From Symsagittifera roscoffensis (Eukaryota; Xenacoelomorpha; Acoela; Convolutidae), in NCBI RefSeq assembly GCF_963678635.1, contig NC_087067.1:2666001-2730000 (forward strand): DNA of 64,000 bases, read 5' to 3'. Both the position numbers and the translations under genes were made by a program. Of the stretch, positions 32,562 to 44,727 are shown one piece after another. The notes below the pieces were generated by a model. That model was not told where the DNA came from. It did no database searches and saw nothing but the letters and a program-made list of their open reading frames with translations. The stretch's first letter is position 1. Each line of letters starts with the position of its first letter.

Positions 32562-33147
32562 CAGTGCTTTTTTATATTATCCGGACAAAACGAACAAAAA
32601 TTGAATTTTCAAACGCGTTTTTCTCAATTTGGGTTAAGATTAGACAAAAAGTGAAGAGAACAAAAATTGCTTGAAATTTCACCAGAATTAATATGGTGCC
32701 ATTTTCCCTCCGATATTCTCAACAAAAATTTTACCCCAAAAATGGGTCATTTTGGCTTTTTTCTATTAATCAAAAATTACGCTGAAACTACATTGTTAAT
32801 TGAAAAAAAAATTATATCACAAGAAGCCTCTTACTCAGATCAACAAAGTTTAAGAAGGGTTAGAGGCTTCCATGCGTAAGAGGCTTCCTGTGATATATAT
32901 TTCTTATCAATTAACAAAGTAGTTTCAGCGTAATTTTTGATTAATTGAAAAAAGTCAAAATGACCCATTTTTGGGTAAAATGTTTGTTAAGAATTTCGGA
33001 GAAAAAATGGCACCATATTAATTCTGGTGAAATTTTAAGCAACTTTTGTTCTCTTCACTTTTTGTCTAATCTTAACCCAAATTGAGAAAAACGCGTTTCA
33101 AAATTCATTTTTTGTTCGTTTTGTCCGGATAATTTAAGTCAGCACTG
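32562..33147. mobile_element. Tc1/mariner-type foldback element (FB3)
   Basis: CAGTGCTTTTTTATATTATC at the left and ATAATTTAAGTCAGCACTG at the right, with TA at 32560-32561 and 33148-33149. It is an almost complete palindrome (AAGAAGCCTCTTACTC mirrored by GTAAGAGGCTTCC at the centre, about 32820-32890). It shares the TTACCCCAAAAATGGGTCATTTTG block with FB2 and FB4 but differs elsewhere, so it is a subfamily. It shares its left TA with FB2. Confidence 0.9.
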
Positions 33148-33149
33148 TA

Positions 33150-34388
33150 TTAAACAAGAACAATATAGACAACTGTGAGCCACATATGGTGATCAAAAGA
33201 ACCGTGGCTGACTTTTGCAATAACAGATTGTTGATCGGCAAGAGTTTCTTATTCAATGTCAAGCCTAATAAAAAAAAACACTTTAAAAATTCTCCTTCTC
33301 ACTTTCAAATATACCTTACAATTATGCGTTTCTCTTAGATTTACATAAAATTTCAAAAATATCACAAGATGCAAAACAACATACGGATGACTTGATATCA
33401 AAAAATCCAGGAATCAAAACGTGACAATAACACGTTTGTTCTCAGCTTGTAAAGAAATTGATTGGAAGTTTTGCGAAATTCTCTATCGGTGTACCAATCC
33501 TGTACTGTATTGCAAGACTCGTATGTGATTTTATCTCAGATTTTTGTAAAGTTGTCGTTGAATAGAGTCTGATACAGTCTTGTAATTAAACACACCAATA
33601 GTGAAAGAGTACCAATTTGCACCGCGAGATCCACGCGGATCCGTGCCTTTTTCTAAATTTTAATGAAGATCGATTACAAAGCGGGGTGACCGAAGAGAGG
33701 TTAGCTTCAAACATGATTAACACAAATGCCTGATAAAACAATTTTAATAACTTTTTTTGAACGGATGCTTTTTACAACACAAGAACTTGAGCTCAAATCA
33801 ATACTTTCTAGTTGCGACTGTTTTTCAAGCCTTGGAATACTTATATAGTTGTAAAAGCATAGAAAACGCGAGTTTCGTTGAATTGGCGTCACAGAGCAAA
33901 TCCAGTGTTCCTATACTGCTCGTCCAAACGTACTAAAAATAGAAATTACTAAGCTTGAAAAGCTTAGAAAACACTAACCAAAGAACTTTTCGAAAAGAAA
34001 AAAAAGGTAAAAAATTAAATATAAAAAACTGTGAGGCGTAGCTTGGCTTACTTTTAAAATTACGGATTGTTTTCTTTAATTGCTGAAATTACTTGAAATC
34101 AGTAAGACTTTTATCATCAATATTTCAGCCTAAGATTTAAGAAATTCTTCGAAAACATCATTCTCACATTCAAACATGCTCTGTGAGAAAGTTATTCGCT
34201 TATTTGAAATCTGCTCAAAATTCGGCATACGTCTGAAGGGAAAAATGTCGATTTGTAGCAATATGGTAGGGGTAGCTTGAGATCGAAACGCAGAGAAATC
34301 AAAACTAGATAAAAACCCGTTTTTTATCAGTTTGCCAAAAAAGTCATCCCTGTCTTTGCAAAAAAATCAACTTCACCTGTGTTTTAGT
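33150..34388. other. AT-rich intergenic stretch; nothing recognised
   Basis: No gene, structural RNA or repeat from this window recognised. A minus frame at 33707-33892 is short and featureless. Confidence 0.35.
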
Positions 34389-34393
34389 ACTGT

Positions 34394-34667
34394 TGTCATA
34401 CCGCTATGTCCTCAAGGTATGAACGGTTAATCCTTGAATCCGTATGGATAGATAATGTCGAGCGTGAGAGAGAAGAAGTTAAAACAACTTGTTAATGTTA
34501 ACGTTTATTTACGTTCTGAACCGTAGTTCTCTTTAGACGCCGTTCTCGTCCTTGTTATCAAGGTCAATCGACCAGTACACATTAATGTTATATGATATCA
34601 AACATAAATGATATATAATAACATAAAAAGTTTTATATGGAGTTTTATCTATCCATGCCGGATGACA
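34394..34667 (-). repeat. 3' LTR of the gypsy-type element
   Basis: TGTCATACCGCTATGTCC to GCCGGATGACA, 274 bp, with the inverted TGTCAT/ATGACA ends typical of LTRs. Directly preceded by ACTGT. Confidence 0.92.
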
Positions 34668-34680
34668 TTCCCCCTCCTCG
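34668..34680 (-). promoter_or_regulatory. Polypurine tract
   Basis: On the minus strand CGAGGAGGGGGAA abuts the 3' LTR, the expected place for the plus-strand DNA primer of a retroelement. Confidence 0.85.
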
Positions 34681-34741
34681 GGAAAAATGATAAAGTTTAA
34701 TTGAGTTTTTAAGTCCCTGTGGGACTGTTTGGTCTGGTTAT

Positions 34742-35020
34742 TCATTTCTCGCCTCTTGTTTTTTCGGTGTTGTTGTCGATGTTGTCATCTATTGTTCCGT
34801 GTTCTTCTTCTTTATTCGGTTGTTCGTCTACTTGTCCTTGCTTTGTCTGTATGTCTTTCGTGTTAACGCAAAATATGTCGTAATTTTCCATCGTTTCATC
34901 TTCTGCTTGATGAGTTAGATCTATCACATTGTTTGTGGTGCTTGTCTTGTGTTTCGGACTAATAGCCTGTATAAATTGCACACAAGCTTTATATTCTGAA
35001 GTTTTTTCCGAAAATCCCAT
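34742..35020 (-). CDS. Extra acidic open frame after integrase (unknown)
   Basis: A 92-codon frame (MGFSEKTSEYKACVQFIQAI ... IDDNIDNNTEKTRGEK) is the last frame before the polypurine tract. It is rich in D, E, N, T and K and lacks a signal peptide, transmembrane segment or cysteine pattern, so it does not look like an envelope gene. It may be the C-terminal tail of integrase or a small accessory frame. Confidence 0.4.
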   Translation of the reverse strand: MGFSEKTSEYKACVQFIQAISPKHKTSTTNNVIDLTHQAEDETMENYDIFCVNTKDIQTKQGQVDEQPNKEEEHGTIDDNIDNNTEKTRGEK

Positions 35021-36074
35021 TTCCTGAATCAGAGAATTTAAGCTTGGCGAAGCTTGTTTCGATTTTCGATTTTTCGGTGGCGAATCAATTTCAAATTGTT
35101 TTATCCCGGTTGCACTCGTGATCAGTACTGTGCTGATTGGAATGGGGTTACCTAGTGCTGTCGCTAATGTCGCATGTCGGTTTCAAGTAGATTTTCTTGT
35201 TGCGGTTGCAGGTGGTGTATTCTTCTCATTTTGTCGCTTTGGTGATAGTGAGGTGGTCTCCTCCGATGTTGACGACGAATCATCTTCTTTTTCTGCGTTA
35301 TTGTATATCTGTTCAATCTCCGTTTGGAGACTCATCCCTCGTGGCGTTTGCAGTTTTCTTACTGGTTTTCCTCCAGTCCGTTTTCCTATCGCTTATCTTT
35401 TTGTGAGACTGACTTTGCTTGTGCCCTGGCTCTGTGCTGACTTCTTTTGCATTGTTAGTTTGGTCGGTAGCCCCGTTGTGGTGTCCTCTTTGAACATGAG
35501 ATGTTGTGGAGCTTGCGGATCTTTTATGTCTAAAAAACGTAAGCATGGTCCTGTTCTCCGTGCGGAGATGTAAGCAACATAGCCGCTTAAACGAGAAGGT
35601 CTGCAAGGTCCGTATTTTACCGGGTTAGGAACAAATGCGGTTGCGCTATTTCTTATTAACCTCAGTTGTTTGCCAAAAGTTTGTATCCAAGCAGTGTGTG
35701 GTGTGTAGGTTAGAATTTTTTCCATCTATGCTTTTTTATAATTTTGTTCAAATGTTTTTTGGGTTTTTTTTACTTTTGTTGCTAACCGGATGGTTTTCCG
35801 TGCCACTTGTTCTATGCGTTTTTCGTCTGTTGTCGACTGTTGGTTGCACTCACTTACATCTTATGTTAAGTTTGTTCTTAGCTAGTTCTATAGGTTTTGA
35901 GTATGCACCTGTTTCTGGCTGTGTTGGTGAATGCCTGTTCGTGAGCGTCCTTGGTAGTGGTTTATGTGTAACTTTAGGTGGTGATCCCTTTTTTCGGTTT
36001 TGAACTTCATCCTCCGACCATCGCTCGAGGTCATGCATAACATCTGCTGGCAAAGGTGGCTTCGTAAGGTTCTG

Positions 36075-37227
36075 TCAATCTAAACCTGCATGTTTTGCGC
36101 TCTCCCAGTTTAGATTGTTAGGTGAGCTATTTGTGGCTATGTTCGATAGTTGGGTATTCGCTTTTCTACCCATATGTGCCTCAAAAGGGGAATTTTTTGT
36201 GACACCGTGTGGTGTGATTCTTAGTGTTTTTATTATTTCTGCGACATCCGAAGCTAGCTGATATGGTGTATTTGATTGGTCTATTTTCATTACCGCTAAT
36301 CTACGTTAAATCGTTTGAATCATTCTTTCAACAACCCCTCTGGCTCTGTGATCATCTACGGGTGCGAAAAGTAGTTTTATATTGTTTGTCCTACAAAAAA
36401 TTTGGAATTTTTCGCCCTGAATGTTTGAGCTTGATCACACCTTAATCTTCTCAGTGCCCCGTTGTTAGAGATATATCTTTGCATGAACTTGATTGCAATA
36501 TCTACTGTTGTATTTGATACAACTTTTGCTGTCGGGAACTTTGACCACTTATCTATCGCATTTAAAATCTATGCATCCATATTCAATTCGTCCGGTAGGG
36601 GCCCCGCGAAGTCTAATTGAACTTCCTCGTTAGGTTCGACTACCGGTTCCATTTGGAATGAAAGTTTCTTTATAAGATGGGTTTTAAGTTTTTACATTGC
36701 TCTGTGCAATGCTTGCAGTTTTGTGCCATTTGCACTATTGAACGGTGGATGTGTGGGAGCCAGACATGGTGACTCAAATCCATCATGGCTGCCGATCCCG
36801 GGTGGGTTAGATGAAGACTGTCAAATACTGTCTGTCGCAGTTGTGAGGGAATGACGATTCTTTCATCGATGAGTAGGCAAACCTCTCGGACATGTAGCCG
36901 GTTCCGAATGTTGAACCAATATTGTCCGTAGGAGGCTTTGATGGCGTCCCAGTTCAGCTTTTTCACAAAGTTCATCAGTGGACGCAATTTTCTGTCATTC
37001 TTGGTGGCTGCGGCGATGAATGGAACTCCCAGTACTCTCTGGAGTTTCCGACGAAATAGCGGCGTGTCATCTTCTGTTTCGGTGGCTTTCTCCACTGTAG
37101 CCACTACGGTATCAATTGTTTCGTTGTGGCTGGCCTCTAGCTGTGACGAAGTTGTCATTGTCGGGGGTTCCACGTTGGGTGTTGTTTCCTCTTGCAAAAA
37201 TGAGCTGGGTCCACGCGGCTGACCCAT
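36075..37227 (-). pseudogene. Integrase region of the gypsy-type element
   Basis: The zinc-binding HHCC domain is visible in the frame 37227-36670: HLTHPGSAAMMDLSHHVW followed by QNCKHC. Downstream, in shifted frames with stops, fragments such as NAIDKWSKFP and ALRRLRCDQAQTF correspond to the catalytic core around its aspartates. The remaining core and C-terminal part (36290-36075 and into 35725-35393, with NPVKYGPCRPSRL) are frameshifted. Dead. Confidence 0.75.
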
Positions 37228-37729
37228 ATTTCCTTTTCCACTAGAGTATTGTATCCCTTATTGTTGTTTGTTTGTGTAGCTGTAGTCGACTTGGTTGTTT
37301 GGCTTTCCACTTCTGTGTTTATCGTTGTTTGTGTGGCTATGTTAAATCTAGCTGTGTCAGTTTGTGGTTTAGCCGTTTGCGAAATGTTTCTTTCCACCAC
37401 AGTTGGTTTTGATGTCGAGCTGTCTCCAAAAATGGTTTTTGGAAAATTTGATTGTTTCGGTCTTGTGATCAATTCTCTTGCGTCGGTCACTTGCGCGGTT
37501 GAAGTGAATTAAGGCGATGATTTAGTTTTCTTCATCTGTTTTTCTTGGGTTGGTGGTCGCTTGTGCCACCTCGGGTCGGAAAGGCTTTCTTCCCGATCGG
37601 ACGTGTTTCTCCAGTCAACCGAAACTGTACGACCGCGTGGTTTCGTGGTTTTCAACGCTGCCGGAAGGAATCCACCTGAGACGTTTTTCGTGTCTTTTCT
37701 GCTCATTGTTTTGAAGTTGATCGCGCTGA

Positions 37730-38430
37730 TCAATGTCTTGCTGCAGTTGAGATTTTTTGATGCGAGAGAGTTGACTGATTTTGAACAGAATTTGAGTTGG
37801 ACTGAACTCTGTTTTTGGGTAGCAATTGACCGCTGACGGAATGTTTGGAATGTTTAATTGTTAATTGAGCGTTTGTTGTAGCATCTAAAAACCCTTTGTT
37901 TTCCGCGCGCATTTTTATCAGATCATATGGTGCTTTGTTTTGATTGGCCAACTGATTTAGAATGACATTGTCAATCATTTCTAGGTTGTTTATGAATGTA
38001 TTAATTGCCGCAACTACAAATTCCTCATCGTACTCACTGGGGAGTATTGGTAATTCAACCGGATTTCGTGATATATAGTCTATTAAGCTTAATTTACTCC
38101 CTGCGAGATGTTTAATATCAAAATGAAATGGTATTAATCTATCAATCCAGCAGGTTAGTCGGCTTTGACTTGTCTTTGATCGTTCGCTGGCGTTTAAAGC
38201 GCTGATTAAAGCTTGATGGTCGTCGGCGGTGACGGTAAAATGTTTGCCGTAAAGATAGTATTTGAAGTGCTCAATTGCCCATACGACCCCTAATAATGCT
38301 AGTTCGTTGACTGAATATTTTCCCTCAAGGGAGTTTAAAAATTGTGACGCGTATCTTATAGCCACCCCACCTTCCGCTGAGTGTTGCTCTTATGCCGTTC
38401 CCAAACCTGTGTTTGATGCATCACAGACGA
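37730..38430 (-). pseudogene. RNase H region of the gypsy-type element
   Basis: CDASNTGLGTA (end of the preceding frame, about 38420) is the first catalytic-aspartate motif of LTR-element RNase H. YSVNELALLGVVWAIEHFKY, LYGKHFTVTADDHQALI and the C-terminal IKHLAGSKLSLIDYISRNP follow in 38365-37730. The joint between the two frames is broken near 38370-38390. Confidence 0.85.
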
Positions 38431-39330
38431 TGCTAGTGTCTAAATGTTGGTTGAAGTGTTTATTTTGTGTTAATTTTGCGACCAGCTGTAGAAAGTTTTT
38501 GAAAGCTAAGTTAAGTTCATGTAACCAATTGATAGGTCTGTTCTTTTCAGTGTTCTTTAAGAGCGGCCGCAGAGCTGCCGCTGTTTGTGCTAAATTTGGT
38601 ATATATCTTGTAAGATTGTGTATTGATCCCATGAAGCTTTTAAGTTGTTTGAACAACTTGGTAGGCGATAATTTTTCAACTGCTTCAGTTTTCTTTATAA
38701 GTGGTTTGGTTCCCTCACTGTTGATAGTGAAGTCTAACCACTCAATTTGCTTGCATGCAAACTTACAGTTGTCTAACGAAAATGCAATATTCTCCTCGTC
38801 AAGTTTTGTTTGCACAGTTCGGAGTTTTTGGCGATGTGTATCTATTGTTCTTTTGTTACGATTAGAATATCGTCTAGATATGCGTAAGTATTATTGCAAT
38901 TTTTGTGTGTTAAATCCACTGCTTTTTGAAACTCTGCCGTCATATCCGTGAAGCCGTAAAGTCCTGTTTGGAGATGGTATGTTTCTGTAGCATTTTTGCC
39001 AATGAGACTGAAGTTGCATTGTTCTCTTGTTGTTTTATCCAACGGGATTTGTGAATATGCGTATCGTAATTCGAGTGTAGTGAATAATGTCTCATTTGTG
39101 CGATATTGCCCAGAAGGAGATCTATGTGTGGCATTTGATATTTGTTTTTGTGCATGTATTTGTTAATCTTTTTGGAATCTAGGGCCAGTTTAACCGTTTG
39201 TCCTTTTTGACTGTGATAACTATTGGGTTGATAAATTGTTTGTCTGAGCTCTTATCGAGCTTGATAATGTGTTTTTGATTAATCAACTAGTTTAGTTCCG
39301 CTTCGACCCTTCCTTGTAGATGCATTGGTA
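38430..39330 (-). pseudogene. Reverse transcriptase region of the gypsy-type element
   Basis: The catalytic motif reads YAYLDDILIV (about 38860-38890), preceded by LQTGLYGFTDMTAEFQKAVD. The thumb (LDNCKFACKQIEWLDFTINS, LKSFMGSIHNLTRYIPNLAQ) is in 38815-38390. At least three frames are needed to read the domain, so it is inactive. The L-D-D core and 'FxG' thumb pattern are of the Ty3/gypsy type. Confidence 0.85.
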
Positions 39331-39676
39331 TACGTCTGCCCTTTTGTTGTATCGGTTCAAAGTCTTTACTGAATTGTGTTTTCATTACGTGGTGTTTTGA
39401 CTTTCCTCTTCGTACAGATAATTGTTGAAAATTATCCTTGACACATTCTTTAATTTCATGGTTTGATTCGTCGCTTCGTTGTACCGTGAGTACCCTGTGG
39501 GTTTGTTTGACCTGAATTAGTTTAATGCCGATGCGTGGTAATAGGTTCCGTCCTTATATATTTGCTTTGTGGTTGTCCACTATATAGAAACGGAGCTGTT
39601 TGTATTTTCCATCCTCCCGACTCAATCGTAACTATTAGCCTTACTTTAGGATGTTTTGATTCACCGATGTAACATG

Positions 39677-39907
39677 CTAAATTTCTGGCTGTATCCTCCG
39701 GGGGGATGTTTTTGAACACTGCCGTTTGATCATTTTGTTGTATTCGTTGAGCGTTTTTTTTTCGTTTAGAAAAGACATCACGCTGCCCGAGTCAGCAATC
39801 GCAAATAATTCTGTAGTATTCGTCTTCAATTGAACAATGTGTCCATTTAAGTCGTCTTCCGATATTGTTTTTTTGTTTCTGTTTTCGAATGACTCCGATA
39901 TTGCCAT
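39677..39907 (-). pseudogene. Aspartic protease region of the gypsy-type element
   Basis: The frame contains LFAIADSGSVMSFLNEK. ADSG is the clan-AA variant of the DTG/DSG active site. About 75 codons of the domain are open before a stop; a later segment (GESKHPKVRLIVTIES) is in 39719-39522. Confidence 0.7.
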
Positions 39908-40047
39908 TACGGAAAATTCGTCTATTTGATAGTTCTCCCAACCATTGTTTGTGGTGAACTCAGCATATGCGACCGGGTTGGTATCCGTCTCCGTGCTCTC
40001 TATTTCTGTTTTCTCTTGCTGTTCCTCATTTGTATTTCCTAGGTAAT

Positions 40048-41076
40048 TTACGTTTGTAGGACGACAAACTTTTGCAAAGTGTCCTCGTTTTGCGCATTTT
40101 GAGCAAATTTTGTCTTTTGCCGGACAAGATTATAGATGATTCTGACCATATTGATTTCCACACTTGAAACACTGTTTGGAATTTGTGTTTCGTTGTTGTT
40201 GATATTGCTGACCCCTTGTGTTTTGTGATCCACGTGGATACGGTCGGCCGCTAAAACCGCCCCGACCTCGCTGATTGTTCTGGTTGTACTGTTGGTTTTG
40301 TCTGCCACGTGTATTAACATAATGTATTGGTTCTTGTTTTGGGGTCACTGTTTGACCTCCGATCATATTTACTTTCGTTGTACGATTGTATTCTATTCCT
40401 TTTTCACGTCGAATTGCGTATTCGTATGCCTCCTGTGGGGTACGTGTTTGTGCTAACAATTCCTCTGCAATCTTTTCGTTGTTCATGTGAGCGGTAAACA
40501 TATCCCTTACCCACTCACTTTCTCGGTCGCCGCAATCGGCCCGTGAAATCTAGTTCCACTAAGTCAGCATGAAATTGTTCAAAATTTTCTGTTTTCTTTT
40601 GTTTTCGACAATTAAAATTATACTTCTCGAAAGCTATTATACGTGTCGTGACGAATATATCCTCCAAAACAGTCATGAATTGTTGCGCAGATACCGTGAG
40701 TAGCTGTAAATTAGGTCTTTTTTGTTGTATTTGGCGTAGTCTTTCAGCGCCGAGACACAAGAAAAGATAGCTGCGCAGTTTTGCGTCCGTTTCATCCCAT
40801 CTGAATGAATTATACAGAACTAATTTTTTTTGCGCTTTTATCACGTGGTTTTCCCAACCCCCTCTTTTTTCTTGATTACGCACCTCGCAGTTTTTTTTGG
40901 GCTTCCGTTTCACCGGTTATCTCGACCTCGTATACTGGTTCAGACGGCTCTACTAATGGTGGTTTGTTCGAAAGAGATTTCGAATTTCGATGCCGTCTTT
41001 CGCGAATACTGCCATTTCCAGTATTGCCGCCCATTTTGTCCACTCTAACGGAGGTTTGGCCGATGCTCGTTCCCAA
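40048..41076 (-). pseudogene. Gag region of the gypsy-type element
   Basis: Three overlapping frames: N-terminal 41076-40876; capsid-like 40913-40515 (NFEQFHADLVEL, a common gag pattern); nucleocapsid 40501-40130, rich in R, G, Q and N (RGRGGFSGRPYPRG) with a CCHC start (CFKCGNQYGQNHL). A second, intact knuckle (CSKCAKRGHFAKVC) lies at about 40066-40108 in the next frame. The frameshifts make it non-functional. Confidence 0.75.
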
Positions 41077-41125
41077 AATGGTTTTATGTTGAGTGGGTTC
41101 TTCGAAAATCCTGATGGCTGAGCCA

Positions 41126-41400
41126 TGTCATACCGCTATGTCCTTAAGGTATGAACTGTTAATCCTTGAATCTGTATAGATAGATAATGTCGAGCTTGAG
41201 AGATAAGAAGTTAAAACAACTTGTTAATATTAACGTTTATTTACGTTGTGAAACATAGTTCTCCTTAGACGCCGTTCTCGTCCTTGTTATTAATTTCAAT
41301 CGACCAGTACACATTAATGTTATATAATATCAAAACATAAATGATATATAAAAACATAAGAAGTTTTATATGGAGTTTTATTTATCCATGCCGGATGACA
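41126..41400 (-). repeat. 5' LTR of the gypsy-type element
   Basis: TGTCATACCGCTATGTCC to GCCGGATGACA, 275 bp, followed by the ACTGT target duplication. On the minus strand the interior next to it begins TGGCTCAGCCATCAGG, a TGG-initiated primer-binding site. I did not identify the matching tRNA. Confidence 0.92.
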
Positions 41401-42134
41401 ACTGTGTAGCACCGCATGTTTTGTCTGTGATTTTACTTCAGAATAGCATAGAAGTGTCGCTCCGTAAAGTCTGATCCAGCTTTGGATTTTAACAAAAGAT
41501 ATTTTTGAAACCGAACGGATTTGAATTGCGAGATGAATACTTTAATTCTCGGTTTCCGAGAAGAATGGGAGCTAGGCAGCTTGTTAATCAACGAATTTTG
41601 AAACAATTTATATTTTTGCTTCTAATGGGGCAAAATTTTTCAGAAACCATTATTTCAGCGTGATTTTAGTTTTCTAAATGTTGCTTTTAAAACTTATGCT
41701 CGTTGATTCGTACCGACCTTTTCGATTAAATAAAATTAAAATAACTTTGAATTTTGCATAGCGTAAAAAAAAATTTCTATTAAATATTCCGTCTGCAATT
41801 TGACATTAAAAAATGTTTGTCGTTTTTTAAGCTGATTTAGCCAAAAGTTTAATTTAATGTTTATCTTTTTGCAGTTTTGTTTGCCAAGTCTCTTTTTTAA
41901 ACTTATTTTCGCGAGCTAATTCAAATCATGCTAGTTTTTTCCCCTATACAACAGGTCTTTCGCAGAGAGTTTCTAAACCAATCAAATCGTTTTTTTATAT
42001 GCTTTAACTAGCACATTTGTGTACTCGAAATTTTTCTTCATTGAGCATATTTTGAGCAAATCTTTTAAAACTGAGTTAGGCAAACTATTTAGTACTTATA
42101 ACCCTTCATAAGATGCATTAAAATTTTTGTAAAT

Positions 42135-42178
42135 ACTTTGTGCCTACTTTGTGCCTACTTTGTGCCTACTTTGTGCCT
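42135..42178. repeat. Tandem array of ACTTTGTGCCT, four copies
   Basis: Four perfect head-to-tail copies of an 11-base unit. Confidence 0.95.
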
Positions 42179-42586
42179 AATGTTTTGAAAGCTGGAGTTC
42201 GGCTGAAAAGCTGGCAAATTTCAGAATTCCTCATATGAAAAAAAACGAGTTCAACCTGTGATTTTGTCAGTTATGTTATCGGGGTTTGACAACTGGAAAT
42301 TTGGCATAATGCGCTTGATGATCGTAGTTTTTCTCCAACGAGTAGCGTAGGCGGTGAAACAAACATAAATTTTTCTTAATTGGTTTGAAGCATGCTAATG
42401 ATTGAGCAAAACCATGCTATAGAGCGATTGGGTGTTTTTCCAATACATGCACGGTGAATTTTTTTAGTTCAAATAATATAAACCGCTCATTAGCTTAACA
42501 TGAAAGCTCACTGTTGTTTAAATTGAACCGTTTTCACAAAATGGAAATTGAAAATGACTAAAAATCAATTTTACATAGATAATTTA

Positions 42587-43007
42587 CAGGGGGAGGGTTC
42601 TCATGCTTGAAGGACCAAATGCTTGAAAATTTTCAACCAATCAAAATCGCTAAGCGTTTCTATTGGCTAAATGCCTTTCTCACAAAATCGAAGTCAATAT
42701 TAACAGAAAATGTATTAAATCAGTGGAAAATAATCAAAAATATAACAAATTGCGGGTAACAACCGCATTGCTATTCAGATAATCATCAAGATTAATGAGT
42801 TCAAAATCATAAGAATTTTTCAGTCTTGAAAACTCATCTGCTTATTATTTAATCGGTCAAAACAACACTAATGGCCTAGATTTGTTTTCTTACTTTGAGG
42901 TTTTTGCGATTTACTTCAAGATTTTGAATACTCAATTCTGATTGGCTGAAAGTGAGCTAAAGTTATTTTCAAGCATTCGGTCCTTCAAGCATGAGGGACG
43001 CCACCAG
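42587..43007. mobile_element. MITE-like inverted-repeat element
   Basis: CTCATGCTTGAAGGACC(A)AATGCTTGAAAAT near the left end is mirrored by ATTTTCAAGCATTCGGTCC...TTCAAGCATGAG at the right. Outermost ends are CAGGGGGAGG and GCCACCAG, a weak match. No clear target duplication. Class undetermined. Confidence 0.6.
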
Positions 43008-44531
43008 TTTACAGCATGAAATTCCATAATAAACGATTGCTTTTTTGTTAAAGTGAATGATTTCTTGAATGGATTTGAATGGTCGTTTTCTGACTACTAG
43101 ACTGACTCAAACTATTTAGAAAATCACCAAAATATTTACAAAATCGATTTAGAAAAAAAATCGATTTACAACAAAAATCGATTTAATTCATAATCTTGGT
43201 TTCGTTAAAGTGCAAGTTAAGACAAACATCAAAAATTTGAATTAAAGTTTTCGAATTTGATTTGATAATCTGCCGGCTTCAAGAACATTTTAGATCCTCC
43301 CCTGTTTCAGACATTTGTGATGTAAATCATAAATAAGCGCCAAATTTCGATTTAACTACGAGGCCAAAAAAAACATGACCCAAAAATAAATGCATGATAC
43401 AATCAGATTTCTGGCTCAAAACCACGCTGCAAAACGATAAAAACTTTGGGCCCAATTTTATGCGTATCAAAACATTGCTTTTGGTTCCGATCATTGAAAA
43501 TGGGGAGGAACTTTGTATTCAGATGTTTTTTCTTTCTTTTCAACTTTTTTTCTCGCAAAATCAAATACCACAAACAATCATCAAACAGGGTCAAGTGATA
43601 TATCATTTTGAAGCCTTTCTAAATTGATTCGAAACACATTATAAAATTTCCAAAAAACTTTTCTAGTGTCGAGAAAAACCAGTTTGAAACCTTTGATTTT
43701 TCGTCGTCTAATTTCGAGCGAGTAAAGTGATCGAGTAACCGTTTTTACATTTGAAAATTAGAAAAATAGGCAATTTTACTCAATTTTACTAATGTGAAAA
43801 CTAGTTTTGGAAACTTCACTTAGCTCTTCTCTGACAAAAAAAGTTCTTTCAAAAATAATGAAAAATATTGTGCAAAAAATTTGTGTTTTTAAGATCATTG
43901 GATTTTTTATCCATAATTCACTAAAATTTTATGAGTTTGTATAGTTTTAGTACGACGTGTGTAAAAAAAAGACACTAACATGATGGAAAACAATGAAAAA
44001 AAAAGTTTTTTTTTTTGAAAATGTAATCGGAACATTTTGTTCTACTTGTAAAGCCACCGGATATCCTTGTTTATATACTTTTTCAAATTTGATGAAAAAC
44101 AAAATTGCGATACAGAAAAAAAAATTGTGACCAGAGCAGTATATTAGTCTTTGAAAGGACTCTACGCCGGCTTGATCACACTAAAGTTTGTTCTTATTTA
44201 AATTACCAGAAGACACCTGACTTTCAAGTTCGCTCAAACTTGATTTAATCTAGTCTCTGTCAAGCTCTTAAAACATGGAGCAGTTTCTATGAAAAACTTC
44301 AGTAACATGACTTCACTCCTATAAACTCAGTTGCTGAAAAGTAAAATTTAGGTTTTAAAATATTTTCCAATTTGATGGTTCAATTGATTTTTACATTTTA
44401 CAATATAACCCCGCGCCTAGAAGAACCTCTTGATGTCTGATACGTCTTTGTTATTGAGCAATGTATAGTCGAAGCCTCCATTTTTTCAATAATTTTACTA
44501 CATTTTTTTAGTCTCTGGTGTATGTGGCTTT

Positions 44532-44727
44532 CTATGCTGTGAAGATGCCTCCGTCTGTCTTTCGGGAGTATCCAGGGTTCGTAATCTCAGTGTGGATGCC
44601 GACTATGGCCCCTTTGATGTTGTTGGGGTCCATCCTCCGTCTGTTCTGCCCCTCCCCAATCTTCAAAGGGGGATACATGGGGTTGTGCGCCAGTTTGGTC
44701 GGTTTTTCCCTGTTTTTCAACACTCGT
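44532..44727 (-). CDS. CFAP276: CFAP276 exon 3
   Basis: Acceptor TGTTTTCTTTAG|ACGAGTG completes a serine codon from exon 2. It encodes [20 protein letters not shown], then the [14 protein letters not shown]-terminus and TAG at 44534-44532. Confidence 0.87.

Larger units (their letters stand above)
34394..41400 (-). mobile_element. Complete, decayed Ty3/gypsy-type LTR retrotransposon
   Basis: Two LTRs (34394-34667 and 41126-41400; both TGTCAT...ATGACA) flank a 6.5-kb interior, with the 5-bp target duplication ACTGT at 34389-34393 and 41401-41405. The element reads on the minus strand: primer-binding site next to the right LTR, then gag, protease, reverse transcriptase, RNase H, integrase, an extra acidic frame and a polypurine tract next to the left LTR. 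The pol order RT-RNH-INT is that of Ty3/gypsy. All frames are broken by stops and frameshifts. By hand count the LTRs differ at roughly 18 of 274 positions, so the insertion is old. It cannot move by itself. Confidence 0.92.
41406..44531. other. Intergenic stretch with small repeats; no gene seen
   Basis: It holds an 11-bp tandem array (42135-42178), an inverted-repeat element (42587-43007) and AATCGATTTA-rich sequence near 43140-43190. Long frames are absent apart from a 77-codon one at 43394-43627 without recognisable content. Confidence 0.4.

Noticed and set aside
35118-38951. Plus-strand frames of up to 229 codons
   Set aside because: They are antisense shadows of the minus-strand gypsy-type gag-pol remnants, which match known domain order.
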